A stretch of DNA of 64,000 nt from Winogradskya consettensis (GTDB lineage: Bacteria > Actinomycetota > Actinomycetes > Mycobacteriales > Micromonosporaceae). The notes beneath the pieces are model-generated. The model ran no database searches, was not told where the DNA came from, and worked only from the letters and a program-made list of their open reading frames with translations. Positions 1 to 9,092 of the stretch are shown one piece after another. The DNA is taken from assembly GCF_018332715.1 (NCBI RefSeq), contig NZ_BOQP01000052.1, forward strand, positions 62,001 through 126,000, read 5' to 3'. Position 1 is the first letter of the stretch; each line of letters starts with the position of its first letter. The translations under genes were made by a program, and so were the position numbers.

Positions 1-365
1 CGATCACCACGGTGGGAAACTCCCAGACCACGATCGTTCACTCGGTCCCCCGTGATGGCACCGTCACCTCGGTGACCTGGATCCCGACCGCGGCGGTCAC
101 CGGAGCGAACACCAACACCCGCTCGATGTCGCTGGTCAACAAGGGCACCGACGGGGCCGGCACCGCCGTAGTCGCCACGCTGCAGTTCGACGCCGGCGTC
201 AACGCCACCGCCGCGGTCGCCAAGACCATCACGCTGTCGGGTACGCCTGCGAACCTGCAGGTCACCTCCGGACAGGTGCTGCAGTGGCAGTCCGCGGCGG
301 TCGGCACCGGAATCGCTGACCCGGGCGGCCTCGTCAGCGTTGGCATCGTCGCGAAGTACGCCTGA
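1..365 (+). CDS. Phage virion protein, 5' end outside window
   Basis: The frame is open from base 3 and runs into the window edge, so the true start is probably to the left, although a GTG at 12 is possible. At least 117 residues are visible. They are rich in Thr, Val, Ala and Gly with alternating hydrophobic positions, as in a beta-sandwich. There is no signal peptide or membrane segment. It sits upstream of virion surface genes, and a head decoration or head-fibre role is plausible from position only. I do not recognise the family. Confidence 0.55.
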   Translation, partial: ITTVGNSQTTIVHSVPRDGTVTSVTWIPTAAVTGANTNTRSMSLVNKGTDGAGTAVVATLQFDAGVNATAAVAKTITLSGTPANLQVTSGQVLQWQSAAVGTGIADPGGLVSVGIVAKYA

Positions 366-375
366 GGAGGCTGGC

Positions 376-675
376 ATGGCAGCTCGTAAGCCTGTGGTGG
401 AGGACCACCCGGAGAACAGCGCCCAGGGTCAGGACGTCAAGAAGGCCGCGATCGCGGCCGACACGTCCACCGCCGAGACGCAGCACCAGGTCGACGACGA
501 CCACACCCGCGGCTTCCGCGGCGTGGAAGTCGACCCGACACCGAACGAGAACTACTCGGTGGCCGGCGTCACCACCGGCCTGCCGACTCCGGAGACCGAC
601 GACGACCAGGCCGACGTCGCCCGGCGCGCATTGCGCACCGTGGAGACCCAGGTCGCCGGCATCGCCGGTCGCTGA
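376..675 (+). CDS. Small acidic phage protein of unknown function
   Basis: A 99-residue hydrophilic protein rich in Asp, Glu and Thr, with no membrane segment. The ATG is preceded by GAGGAGG six bases upstream, and the gene begins 10 bases after the previous stop, so it belongs to the structural operon. The sequence looks largely disordered. Its place between two virion surface genes suggests a structural or accessory virion role. I do not recognise the family. Confidence 0.6.
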   Translation: MAARKPVVEDHPENSAQGQDVKKAAIAADTSTAETQHQVDDDHTRGFRGVEVDPTPNENYSVAGVTTGLPTPETDDDQADVARRALRTVETQVAGIAGR

Positions 676-697
676 CACTCGGAGAGGGTGACGGCCC

Positions 698-1327
698 GTG
701 CGGGTCCGCATCGACACGGACGGCGTCGTCACCTCCGCCGGTGACGACCTCGACCAGCCCTATATTCGCTTTCCGGTCAACTGGCAGCCGGAGCAGTTCA
801 TCGGGTTGAAGGTGATCACCGGCCTGTCGGGTCTCCGGCTACTGGTCGATGCCCAGCAGGTCCTGGCACGGGAGGACGTCGCGCCTGGTGACGCCACCCA
901 GCCAGCCTCCGCGGCGATGGCCGCGGCGGTGACCGCGTACATGTCGGCCCACCCGGAGCTCAAGGGAGCCCCGGGGCCGCCCGGCGCGCCGGGATCGCCT
1001 GGGCTTCCGGGAGTACCGGGAGTACCGGGCGAGCCGGGTACACCCGGCGCGCAGGGCCCGGGTGGGCCTTCGTCGCTCCGAATCGCGGCGCCCGCGTCGC
1101 TGCCACTGCTCCTGATCGGCGTGTCGGTCGACGTCACGTTCACCTGGTCGACGCCGATGCCGACAGCGGGCTATTCCCACGACGTCGCCGTGAGCAGCGT
1201 CCTGCTGGGGAAGGTCACTCTGTCGCTCAAGTCGAAGACGGCGGCGGCGCTCACCCTGACGGTAACCCCGACCGCAGGGGTGGCCGCCGGCGGCATAGTC
1301 ACGGCCGTCGGTTGGATCTCGTCATGA
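698..1327 (+). CDS. Collagen-like phage surface protein
   Basis: A 209-residue protein with a GTG start and GGAGAGGG upstream. Residues about 88-126 are a run of Gly-X-Y triplets (GAPGPPGAPGSPG-type), which form a collagen-like triple helix and usually join a virion-bound N-terminal domain to a trimeric tip. The C-terminal 80 residues are beta-rich and hydrophobic, as expected for a small trimeric head. A fibre or spike is the likely product. The stop overlaps the ATG of the recombinase gene (ATGA), so the two are probably translationally coupled. Confidence 0.7.
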   Translation: MRVRIDTDGVVTSAGDDLDQPYIRFPVNWQPEQFIGLKVITGLSGLRLLVDAQQVLAREDVAPGDATQPASAAMAAAVTAYMSAHPELKGAPGPPGAPGSPGLPGVPGVPGEPGTPGAQGPGGPSSLRIAAPASLPLLLIGVSVDVTFTWSTPMPTAGYSHDVAVSSVLLGKVTLSLKSKTAAALTLTVTPTAGVAAGGIVTAVGWISS

Positions 1328-2133
1328 CGTACAAACGCCGCCGGGACTACCAAGAATGGGAACTGGCGGCCGGGCACTCTGAGAACACCCGCACCGACCG
1401 GTTCGAACTCCTGGCACGCGCCGAGCACGACATCGGCGAGCTGACCCGGGCCACCGAATCGAAGATCACGAAATGGCTGGCGAACCCCGACTGGTCGACG
1501 GCGACACGGGCGACCTACTGGGGACACCTGCACAGCTACCTGGTCTGGGCACTAAAAGCCGGGATGATCGACAAAGACCCGATGATCAACTTGCCGCGAC
1601 CGAAGGTGCCGAAGCGCAGCCCGCGTCCGGCCAGCCTCGAAGCCTACGAGCGGATCATGGCCGCCGGAGAGCAGCGCTGGCAGATCGCGGTCACCCTGGC
1701 CCGATACGCCGGGCTACGCGCCTCGGAGATCGCTCGCGCCCAGCGCGAGGACATCGACGACCGGCAGATCCGGGTACGCGGCAAGGGCGGTCGGGTCGAC
1801 GTGCTCCCGACCCACGCCGAGGTCTGGAAGCTGGTGGCGCCCGCGCCACCCGGCCAGCTGGTGCTGGCGAAGAGCGGCCAGGCGTACAAGCCGGCGGGCA
1901 TCTCGCACGCGTTCGGCGTCTACGCCCGCGATCTCGGCCTGCCGAGGCCTCTGGGTTTGCACATGTTCCGGCACCTCTACGGCACGCGGCTGCTGATGGA
2001 CAAGGACATCGGTGGCGCCGGGGCGAACCTGCGGATTACCCAGGAGCTGATGCGGCACGCGAGCCCCGCGACGACCGCCGTCTACACCCAGGTCACCGAC
2101 GAAGAGCGCCGCCGGGCCATCCTCGCGCTCTGA
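1324..2133 (+). CDS. Tyrosine recombinase inside the structural operon
   Basis: A 269-residue protein with an N-terminal SAM-like core-binding region (about 15-90) and a complete C-terminal catalytic domain. The catalytic set is intact: R132 in GLRASE, K154 in RGKGGR, H213-x-x-R216, H245 and Y254. It resembles XerC/XerD-type enzymes and phage integrases. The odd point is position. It lies among fibre genes and overlaps the collagen-like gene by four bases, so it would be made with late genes unless it has its own promoter. It could be the prophage integrase, or a recombinase acting on the nearby duplicated fibre segments. Enzyme class is secure; role is not. Confidence 0.85.
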   Translation: MTYKRRRDYQEWELAAGHSENTRTDRFELLARAEHDIGELTRATESKITKWLANPDWSTATRATYWGHLHSYLVWALKAGMIDKDPMINLPRPKVPKRSPRPASLEAYERIMAAGEQRWQIAVTLARYAGLRASEIARAQREDIDDRQIRVRGKGGRVDVLPTHAEVWKLVAPAPPGQLVLAKSGQAYKPAGISHAFGVYARDLGLPRPLGLHMFRHLYGTRLLMDKDIGGAGANLRITQELMRHASPATTAVYTQVTDEERRRAILAL

Positions 2134-2163
2134 CCAGACCCACCCCTCGCACTGGAGGCCCAT

Positions 2164-2850
2164 GTGGCTGTCTACTCGCAGGCAGGCAAGTTCGGACCTG
2201 CACTAATCTCCGGAGCGCCGGTAGGGGTGCCGCTGCGGGTCACCGACCAGACCGGCGCCGGGGCACTGCTCTACGCCGATTCGTCGAAGAACAAAACCGT
2301 CAGCCCGATCGTGTACGCCAACGATGCCGGCCTCGTCACGTTCTTCGCCGATCCCGGCAGCTACACGGTCCGGTGGTCCGGTGGGTCCGCGGCTGTCACG
2401 GCTACCGGTGGTGTCGTGGATACCGGCCCGGTCGCGCCGGCCCCAGTAGCGGTGGCCCGGAAGTACAAGACGGGCAACCAGGCCGCGACCACGAACTTCG
2501 TGGTGGCCGTCACGCTCGACACCCTCGAATACAACCGCGACGCAACCGTCTTCGACACCTCGGTGGCCGACGTGATCAAGGTGCTCAAGCCCGGGCCCTA
2601 CCTGGTGACAGCGAGCGTGAACTTCGTCGGCGGCACCTCAGGCGACCGAACCGGACTGATCACCGTCAACGGCGCCGTGGCCAAGGAATTTGGCCTCGCT
2701 GGCACGGACTCGCGGCCCGCAGCTGCAGACGTCCTGGTGCTCGCCGCTGACGCCGCGATCGGACTGTCGGTCTACACGGTCGGCGGAACATCGATCAACG
2801 GAAGCGTCCCCAAGGACGTCGTTCTCGCCGTCACCCGCCTCGGCGCCTGA
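2164..2850 (+). CDS. Phage fibre protein with duplicated C-terminal domain
   Basis: A 228-residue protein starting at GTG 2164 with GGAGG upstream. The N-terminal ~95 residues form a small beta-rich module ending in a Pro/Ala/Val linker. Residues from about 100 on form a domain (KYKTGNQ...LTR) that is repeated nearly intact at the C-terminus of the next gene. A virion-attached fibre with a shared tip or trimerisation domain is the simplest reading. No enzymatic motif is visible. Confidence 0.65.
   Translation: MAVYSQAGKFGPALISGAPVGVPLRVTDQTGAGALLYADSSKNKTVSPIVYANDAGLVTFFADPGSYTVRWSGGSAAVTATGGVVDTGPVAPAPVAVARKYKTGNQAATTNFVVAVTLDTLEYNRDATVFDTSVADVIKVLKPGPYLVTASVNFVGGTSGDRTGLITVNGAVAKEFGLAGTDSRPAAADVLVLAADAAIGLSVYTVGGTSINGSVPKDVVLAVTRLGA
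2461..2850 (+). repeat. Copy 1 of a 390-bp direct repeat encoding a fibre domain
   Basis: This segment and 4061-4450 encode homologous C-terminal domains of two adjacent fibre genes. Both are 390 bp including the stop codon, align without gaps and start exactly 1600 bp apart. The encoded copies share long identical stretches such as EFGLAGTDSRPAAA and SVYTVGGTSINGS. Confidence 0.85.
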
Positions 2851-2851
2851 C

Positions 2852-4450
2852 ATGGCCCTGCGGCAACTACCCGCCATCGTCGGGGGCACAATCGGACAGT
2901 CGTTCGTCGACCTGGCCGAAGTCGTCAAGAAGGGCGACCTGTTCTTCTGGAACGTCAAGGACCACGGGGTCAAGGGCGACGACTCCACCGACGACACCGT
3001 GGCACTCAAGGCAGCGATCGCCGCCTCGCCACCCGCGTCGACAATCGTCTTTCCTCCCGGCGTCTACCTGGTCAACACCTACATCCCGATTCCCGCCGGC
3101 CGCCACGTCCTCGGCCTCGGCTACTCGAAGGCCAGCGGCGCGGTCATCAAGCAGAAGAACGGCGCGAACATCACGACCCCCGCTGGCGCCGTGGGCCTAT
3201 TTGTTCCCCCGGCCTGGGTCGCGAACTCCACCACCTGCGATGGCCAGATCCTCATCGAGAACATGGCCTTCGATGGAAACAGGGCCAACAACCCCTTGAG
3301 CACGGCCAGCGGCATCATCCTGATGAACTTCTGGTCGCAGATCAAGGACTGCTACATCTACGACATGCCGCGCAACTCGGTGCTGCTGACCGACGTCGGC
3401 AGGGACGACGTCACCGTCATCACCAACACGGCATCCGAGAACAAGATCACCACGACCAAGATGAACGGCTGCGGCCACACCGGCGTCAAGCAGATCTCCA
3501 GGAGCCTCAACTCCAACCTCGATGGGCTCATGAGGGACTGCGAGATCTCGTACATGGACCAGAATGCAATTGCGTTCGACAAGGGCTCCGGCTGGACCTT
3601 CGACAACACCCACACCTACGGGATCGTTGGCACCGCTATCAGCGTAAGTGGATGCTTTGCGACCAAGATCCTCAACAGCTACATCGAAGATTTTGGCGGC
3701 GAGGGCACCGACGGCACCTACTACTCCGGCATCGAGGTCAGCTGCCTGGACGGCCGCGGCAGCACCATCAGGGGCAACATCATCACCGGCAAGGAAGAGG
3801 GCCTCAGCTCCGTCTACCACTACATTCGCGTCAACGCGAACACGGGGCAGATGAATGCCGAGGCCATCGTCGCGGACAACATGCTCCGCGGCCTGAACAC
3901 CGACCGGGGAACCGGCATCGTCGTGCAGCACTCCTCCGGCGGCAAGATGACCGTGACGGGCAACGACGGCAACATCCAGAACATCCACACCAAGCGCTAC
4001 GTGGCCGGCGGCGACTCCTTCCCGATCGACCCACGGGACGCCATCGTTGCCACGGCACGGAAGTACAAGACCGGGAACCAAGCGGTCACATCCGGGGACG
4101 TCGTCGCCGTCACGCTCGGCACGACCCAGTACAACCGCGACCCGGACGTCTTCGACATGGAGACGGCGGACGTGATCAAGGTCCTCAAGCCCGGTGTCTA
4201 CACCGCGAGCTCCAGCCTCAACTTCGTCGGCGGAACCACCGGGGACCGGACCGGAATCCTGACCGTGAACGGCGCCGTGGTCAAGGAGTTCGGCCTGGCG
4301 GGTACGGACTCGCGCCCGGCGGCGGCCGAGGATCTGGTGCTCGCGGCCAACGACACGGTCGGCCTGTCGGTTTACACGGTCGGCGGGACCTCGATCAACG
4401 GCTCGGCCTCCAAGGACGTCACCCTGACGCTCACGCGCGTCGGCAACTGA
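2852..4450 (+). CDS. Tailspike-like protein with right-handed beta-helix body
   Basis: A 532-residue protein whose ATG lies one base after the upstream stop. Residues ~1-35 are a short virion-binding head. Residues ~35-400 carry the pectate-lyase/tailspike signature: VKDHGVKGDDSTDDTVALKA at the start, then regularly spaced Asn/Gly-rich beta-helix rungs. The last ~130 residues are the domain shared with the preceding gene. Such proteins bind or cut cell-surface glycans. Catalytic residues cannot be assigned by eye. It stands among several other carbohydrate-active virion proteins. Confidence 0.75.
   Translation: MALRQLPAIVGGTIGQSFVDLAEVVKKGDLFFWNVKDHGVKGDDSTDDTVALKAAIAASPPASTIVFPPGVYLVNTYIPIPAGRHVLGLGYSKASGAVIKQKNGANITTPAGAVGLFVPPAWVANSTTCDGQILIENMAFDGNRANNPLSTASGIILMNFWSQIKDCYIYDMPRNSVLLTDVGRDDVTVITNTASENKITTTKMNGCGHTGVKQISRSLNSNLDGLMRDCEISYMDQNAIAFDKGSGWTFDNTHTYGIVGTAISVSGCFATKILNSYIEDFGGEGTDGTYYSGIEVSCLDGRGSTIRGNIITGKEEGLSSVYHYIRVNANTGQMNAEAIVADNMLRGLNTDRGTGIVVQHSSGGKMTVTGNDGNIQNIHTKRYVAGGDSFPIDPRDAIVATARKYKTGNQAVTSGDVVAVTLGTTQYNRDPDVFDMETADVIKVLKPGVYTASSSLNFVGGTTGDRTGILTVNGAVVKEFGLAGTDSRPAAAEDLVLAANDTVGLSVYTVGGTSINGSASKDVTLTLTRVGN
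4061..4450 (+). repeat. Copy 2 of the 390-bp direct repeat
   Basis: Second copy of the fibre C-terminal domain, in the same orientation as copy 1. Recombination between the copies would delete exactly 1600 bp and fuse the head of the first fibre to the shared tip, removing the beta-helix protein. Confidence 0.85.
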
Positions 4451-4495
4451 CGCATCCCGCATACCAGTAAGTAACTCTCGTCCTCGAGGAGCGCC

Positions 4496-5224
4496 GTGGC
4501 TGACATCATCGGCGACGGCAAGGAGCGCTGGGACTGGGTGCCGGCGATCGCCGTCACCTCATCGCCCACCCTCGAGGAGCTCGCCGCCGGCGTGCGCATC
4601 TCGCAGTGGATGACCACCGACGGTGCATCAGGGTTCGCCCCGGACACCGCCGCGGTGTCGACCAGCTCGGTCGAGTTCAATGTCGACACCTCGGCGCCCG
4701 GACGCCGCTCGTACTCCGGCTCCCGGCTGCGGCTCAAGCGGCAGGACAACGCGGTCGACACGGCGTTCGATCTGCTCGCCGCCGACGCCGAAGGCTTCCT
4801 GGTCCGGCGCAAGTCGATCAGCGCCACGGTCGCGTACGACCCGGGCCAGCTGGTCCAGGTCTACCCGGCCATCTGCGGCGAGGTCGCGATCCTCGACCTC
4901 GAGGCAAACATGCCCGAGCGCTACGAGGTACCGATCTTCGTCTCGGCGCCACCGAGCCTGCGGGCCATCATCCCGGGCATCCCGACTCTGCCGGGCACCG
5001 ACCCGACCCCGACGGACCCGACGCCCGTGGACCCGACACCGACGGACCCCACGCCGGATCCCAACCCGGCGAGCCCGTTCTCCTTCGACGTGGCCTCGGG
5101 CCTGGTGGTCATCGACGAGACCGCCGCCGGCGTCACCGAGGGCGCCGGCCTGGTGACCATCGACGAGGCGATCGTCTCCGGCACCACCTACGCCGACGGC
5201 CTGCTGACCGTCACCACCATCTGA
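4496..5224 (+). CDS. Tail tube protein paralogue with Pro-rich linker and C-terminal domain
   Basis: A 242-residue protein (GTG start). Residues 1-160 closely match the plain tail tube protein at 12636-13118: IIGDGKERWDWV at the start, then GFAPDTA, SGSRLRLKRQ, GFLVRRKS and LEANMPERYEVPI. A Thr-Asp-Pro repeat linker (about 168-190) and a ~50-residue beta-rich domain (SPFSF...LTVTTI) follow. The same small domain occurs in the 7030 gene. It is probably a minor tube subunit displaying an extra domain on the tail surface. Confidence 0.75.
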   Translation: MADIIGDGKERWDWVPAIAVTSSPTLEELAAGVRISQWMTTDGASGFAPDTAAVSTSSVEFNVDTSAPGRRSYSGSRLRLKRQDNAVDTAFDLLAADAEGFLVRRKSISATVAYDPGQLVQVYPAICGEVAILDLEANMPERYEVPIFVSAPPSLRAIIPGIPTLPGTDPTPTDPTPVDPTPTDPTPDPNPASPFSFDVASGLVVIDETAAGVTEGAGLVTIDEAIVSGTTYADGLLTVTTI

Positions 5225-5234
5225 GAGGCAACCC

Positions 5235-7019
5235 ATGGCGCGGACCCTTGTCACCGTCGCCGGCGGCGAGATCGTCAACCACGACGTCATCAAGCTCGAC
5301 AAAGTCGCAGACGGCGCTCTCAAGAAGCTGCTGACCGCCGACGAGCGAGCCAACCTGACCGCGCTCGGCATCGGCGGCTACATCAGCACCGTGCTCAAGA
5401 CGGGCAGCTATTCGCTGATCCTCACTGACGCCGGCGCCCTGGTCGAGGTCAACTCGGCGTCGGCGGTCACGGTCACTATCCCCACCGCCGCGGCCATCGC
5501 GTTTCCGGTCGGGACGGTCGTCTCGGTGCTGCAGTACGGCGTCGGCCAGGTGACTCTCGCCGGAGCGGGCGGTGTCACCCTGCGCACCCCGAGCACCCTG
5601 ACCACCCGCGCGCAGTACTCCTTGATCACGGCCCGGAAGCGATCGACCAACGAGTGGGTCGTCGGTGGCGATCTCACCGTGTCCGGAGGCGGCGGCGGAA
5701 CTCCCGACCCGACGCTGACCACCCAGACGTACACAGCGTCGACGGAGATCTTCCCCAGCCCGGAGCGCGGCTTCTTCCAGTACACCGAGACCCATTACTC
5801 CGGCGGCTCGGGCTTCTCCGCGCTCAACACCTCGACGTTGCAGAGCACCCGGACCAGCTTGGGCCGGTCGCTGGTCTTCCGCTACTACGTCATGGAAGAC
5901 ATGCTCGGCGCCGACACCATCCCGTCGGCCTGGCTCACGGCACTCGCTAACGACATGACCGCGCTGCGGTCCGCGGGCTGCAAGATGCTCCCCCGGTTCT
6001 GCTACAACACCTCGGGCGACTACAGCCAGGTGACCGAACCGCCGCTCGCGCGGATCTTGTCTCACATCGACCAGATCGGCAACGTTCTCAACGCGAACGC
6101 CGACGTCATCCACGCCGTGCAGATGGGCTTCATCGGCATGTGGGGCGAGCAGTACTACACCAAGACCCTCGGTGGCGCGGCTGTCTTCGGTGACGTGGGC
6201 TCGACCAACGACACTCAGAAGAACAACCGCATGGCGGTCCTGAGCGGGTTGATGTCGAAGCTGGCGACGTCGATCTATGTGCAGGTCCGCTACGTCGGGC
6301 TGCTGCGCTGGGCCGCTGATGCTGGGCTCAACATGTCCCGCCTGGGCTTCCACAACGATGCGATCGGCTCACCGGACGGCGATTACGGCACGTACAGCAC
6401 GTACAACTCGCAGTCCGAGGCCGACGCCCGCACCTACTTGATCAACCAGATCGAGCCGGGCCGGCCCCACGGCGGCGAGTCCGCCTCGAACAACCCGCCG
6501 GCCACCGACTACCCGGCGATGCGCTCCCAGATGAGCGCGCAGCACTGGAGCTACCTCAACCCCGAGTACTACGGCTCGGTTCTCGCGGGCTGGGGCTCGA
6601 CCAACAGGGACGAGGTCTCCCGACTGCTCGGCTACCGGTTGCGGCTCGTCTCATCCAAAATGCCCACATCGTCGGCGGCCGGCGCCTCGGTCAGCGTCGA
6701 GTTGGTGATGGCCAACGACGGCTTCGGCCGAGTTCTCAGCAACCGGCCGTTGCAGGTGCGATTCGTCAACGGCGGCACCACGATCACTCGCGACCTCGGG
6801 TACGACGTCCGGACCATCCCCGCCCTTTCCTCGGGCGTGACGATCACCGGCACCGTCACTGCGCCGACGGCCGGGACCTGGGCAGTCCACCTGGCCCTGC
6901 CCGACCCGGCGAGCGGGCTGGCTGGGAATCCGGCGTACGCGATCCAGCTGGCCAACACCGGCCTGTGGGACGGGTCGACTGGCCGCAACAGCCTCGCCCG
7001 GAACCTGACCGTCTCCTAA
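5235..7019 (+). CDS. Virion protein with DUF4874/DUF4832-like glycosidase-type domain
   Basis: A 594-residue protein. Residues 1-45 match the N-terminus of the 9093 gene (DGA-KKLLT--ER pattern), suggesting a shared docking domain. Residues ~45-150 are a beta-rich stalk ending in a Gly-rich linker. The body (~155-480) has PSPERGFFQYTE, the hallmark of DUF4874, and the DUF4832-like segment LAGWGSTNRDEVSRLLGYRL. These paired domains resemble TIM-barrel glycoside hydrolases and are found mostly in free-living bacteria. A beta-sandwich closes the C-terminus. Sugar-surface binding or cleavage is inferred. Confidence 0.65.
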   Translation: MARTLVTVAGGEIVNHDVIKLDKVADGALKKLLTADERANLTALGIGGYISTVLKTGSYSLILTDAGALVEVNSASAVTVTIPTAAAIAFPVGTVVSVLQYGVGQVTLAGAGGVTLRTPSTLTTRAQYSLITARKRSTNEWVVGGDLTVSGGGGGTPDPTLTTQTYTASTEIFPSPERGFFQYTETHYSGGSGFSALNTSTLQSTRTSLGRSLVFRYYVMEDMLGADTIPSAWLTALANDMTALRSAGCKMLPRFCYNTSGDYSQVTEPPLARILSHIDQIGNVLNANADVIHAVQMGFIGMWGEQYYTKTLGGAAVFGDVGSTNDTQKNNRMAVLSGLMSKLATSIYVQVRYVGLLRWAADAGLNMSRLGFHNDAIGSPDGDYGTYSTYNSQSEADARTYLINQIEPGRPHGGESASNNPPATDYPAMRSQMSAQHWSYLNPEYYGSVLAGWGSTNRDEVSRLLGYRLRLVSSKMPTSSAAGASVSVELVMANDGFGRVLSNRPLQVRFVNGGTTITRDLGYDVRTIPALSSGVTITGTVTAPTAGTWAVHLALPDPASGLAGNPAYAIQLANTGLWDGSTGRNSLARNLTVS

Positions 7020-7029
7020 GGAGAGCTAC

Positions 7030-9072
7030 GTGCCGGACATCATCGGCGACGGCAAAGAGCGCTGGGACTGGGTCCTCACCATCGCGAACATCGCCGCGCC
7101 CACCGTCGACGAGCTCGCCGCCGGGCTGCGGATCTCGCCATACATGACCGCGGACGGCGCGACTGGGTTCGCCCCGGACACCGCCGGCGCTCCGACCTCG
7201 GGCCTGGAGTCGACCTTCGACACCGCGGTCAACGGGCGCCGGTCGTTCTCCGGCACTCGGCTGCGGCTCAAGCGGCAGACCGGCACTGACTTGGCGTTCA
7301 ACGCGCTGACCCCGGACACCCGCGGCTTCCTGGTCCGCCGCAAGTCCTACGCGGCGGCCACCGCGTACGCCAACGGGCAGCTGGTCCAGATCTTCCCCGT
7401 CATGTGCGGGGAGACAGCTTTCCTCGACCTCGAGGCGAACATGCCCGAGCGCTACGAGGTACCGATCCTGATGACGAACCAGCCGAACCTGCGGGCCGTC
7501 GTGGCGGTCGGCAGCGGCGGGGGCGACCCCGATCCGGACCCCGATCCGGACCCCGATCCGGACCCGGATCCCGATCCGGATCCCGATCCGGACCCCGGGG
7601 TCTCGCCGTTCAGCTTCTACTCCGGGACGCCGGGGATCGTCTACGTCAACGACACCGCACCGGGCGTCAGCTACTCAGCCGGCGTCGTCACCATCGACGA
7701 CTCGATCGTCCCTGGCACCTCATTCACGGGCGGCATCCTGACCGTCACCGCGGAGCCCGCCACAGGCGGCCCTGGCTTCGTCGTCGGCTCCAGCGCCCCG
7801 CCGAGCACGGGCACCCAGGTCAGCATCGACTTCCGAGCCCCGACCTACCCTCTCGACCAGCTCCGGTCGATCGGCTCGACGATCTCCACCTACGGCACCC
7901 CGCAGGGCAGCAACATCAACGCCAACGCTGCCCAGCGCACCGCACTGGCCACGCTCGGCCCGATCACCTGGCGGGTGCCGTTCCGGTACGCCGGCGGGTC
8001 CCCGGGCTCATCGGCAGGCGGTGCGAACACCGTCGGCGACGCGCTCGCCTACGTGCAGAACATCCGGGCGATGGGCGGCAACCCCTGCATCGCCATCGGC
8101 GGCAACGATTCTGACAATGTCTTCCCGGACTCCGACGTTAGTGGATTGGTGACCTTCTTCAACGTCACCAATGCCGTCGCCGCCGGCGGCCCTGTGACCG
8201 ACTGGATCATCGGCAACGAACCCGAGAACGCCGGACCCAGCTCGGTCAACGCCTACATCGCCGCCCTGGCTGGCCGGATCGCCGCGGCGAAGACGGTCGA
8301 CCCGACGATCGTGCTCTCCGCGCCGGCCGCTTCGTATTGGGACCCGGACACCATCGCCCGCGCTGCGGCCGTGGATGGTCTCGACGTCCTGAGCTACCAC
8401 GCATATGACGGCGCGAACACCGACGGCTCGGGCTTCCCGAAGACGGACCAGTACCGGCAGCACATCGTCGACCTGCGAGCCATCAAGCCGGGCGCACGGG
8501 TAGGGCTCGAGGAGTTCAACTGGTCCCCGTCCTACGACGGGAAGGTCGACTTCTACACCTGGCGGAACTGCTGCTTCACCGCCTCGGTCATCGGCCAAAC
8601 GCTGAGCGAGGGCGGCCACGCCTATCAGTACTCCGACTCCAACGGCGCCATCGGCCTGATGAACGACGGCGCTGGAAACGACGACCAGCCGGGATCCATC
8701 CGCACCCGATTCCCTGCCTTCTGGGGCATCGGGATGTGGACCGGCATGAACGGGACGTTCAAGCGCTTCGGCGACGCGGTCGTCGAGACCACCTGGACCG
8801 GTCAGCCGAACGTCGGCGGTATCGCGATGCTTGACGCGTTCGCTACCAGCAACGGCAAGGTCGTGTTGGTCAACAAGGACGCCACCGTGAACAGCACCAT
8901 CACGATCGGGCTCGGTGGCCTCACCGCCGGCACCTACGTGACCTGGGCGACCAACCCCGCGGCACCGACCGCGGCCCCGACGCAGACCGGCAGCGGTTCC
9001 TTTACTGGCGGGAAGATCACGCTCACCGTGCCTGCCCGGACCGTCATCAGCCTCGACCTCACCACCGCCTAA
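7030..9072 (+). CDS. Tail tube paralogue fused to a GH-A clan glycosidase
   Basis: A 680-residue mosaic. Residues 1-160 are a tail tube domain like 12636-13118. Residues 166-189 are a pure Asp-Pro repeat. Residues 190-240 are the small beta domain shared with the 4496 gene. Residues ~265-590 are a TIM-barrel glycosidase with acid/base E397 in GNEPE and nucleophile E494 or E495 in GLEEFNW, as in clan GH-A (GH30/39/79-like). A C-terminal beta-sandwich (~590-680) is typical of these enzymes. The enzyme would be held on the tail tube by a stiff linker. The exact GH family cannot be settled by eye. Confidence 0.75.
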   Translation: MPDIIGDGKERWDWVLTIANIAAPTVDELAAGLRISPYMTADGATGFAPDTAGAPTSGLESTFDTAVNGRRSFSGTRLRLKRQTGTDLAFNALTPDTRGFLVRRKSYAAATAYANGQLVQIFPVMCGETAFLDLEANMPERYEVPILMTNQPNLRAVVAVGSGGGDPDPDPDPDPDPDPDPDPDPDPDPGVSPFSFYSGTPGIVYVNDTAPGVSYSAGVVTIDDSIVPGTSFTGGILTVTAEPATGGPGFVVGSSAPPSTGTQVSIDFRAPTYPLDQLRSIGSTISTYGTPQGSNINANAAQRTALATLGPITWRVPFRYAGGSPGSSAGGANTVGDALAYVQNIRAMGGNPCIAIGGNDSDNVFPDSDVSGLVTFFNVTNAVAAGGPVTDWIIGNEPENAGPSSVNAYIAALAGRIAAAKTVDPTIVLSAPAASYWDPDTIARAAAVDGLDVLSYHAYDGANTDGSGFPKTDQYRQHIVDLRAIKPGARVGLEEFNWSPSYDGKVDFYTWRNCCFTASVIGQTLSEGGHAYQYSDSNGAIGLMNDGAGNDDQPGSIRTRFPAFWGIGMWTGMNGTFKRFGDAVVETTWTGQPNVGGIAMLDAFATSNGKVVLVNKDATVNSTITIGLGGLTAGTYVTWATNPAAPTAAPTQTGSGSFTGGKITLTVPARTVISLDLTTA

Positions 9073-9092
9073 GTCGGCAGGAGACAAACCCG

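Noticed and set aside
8008..9087. A 359-codon frame antisense to the glycosidase gene
   Set aside because: It is a shadow frame. The + strand protein has clear domains and catalytic motifs.
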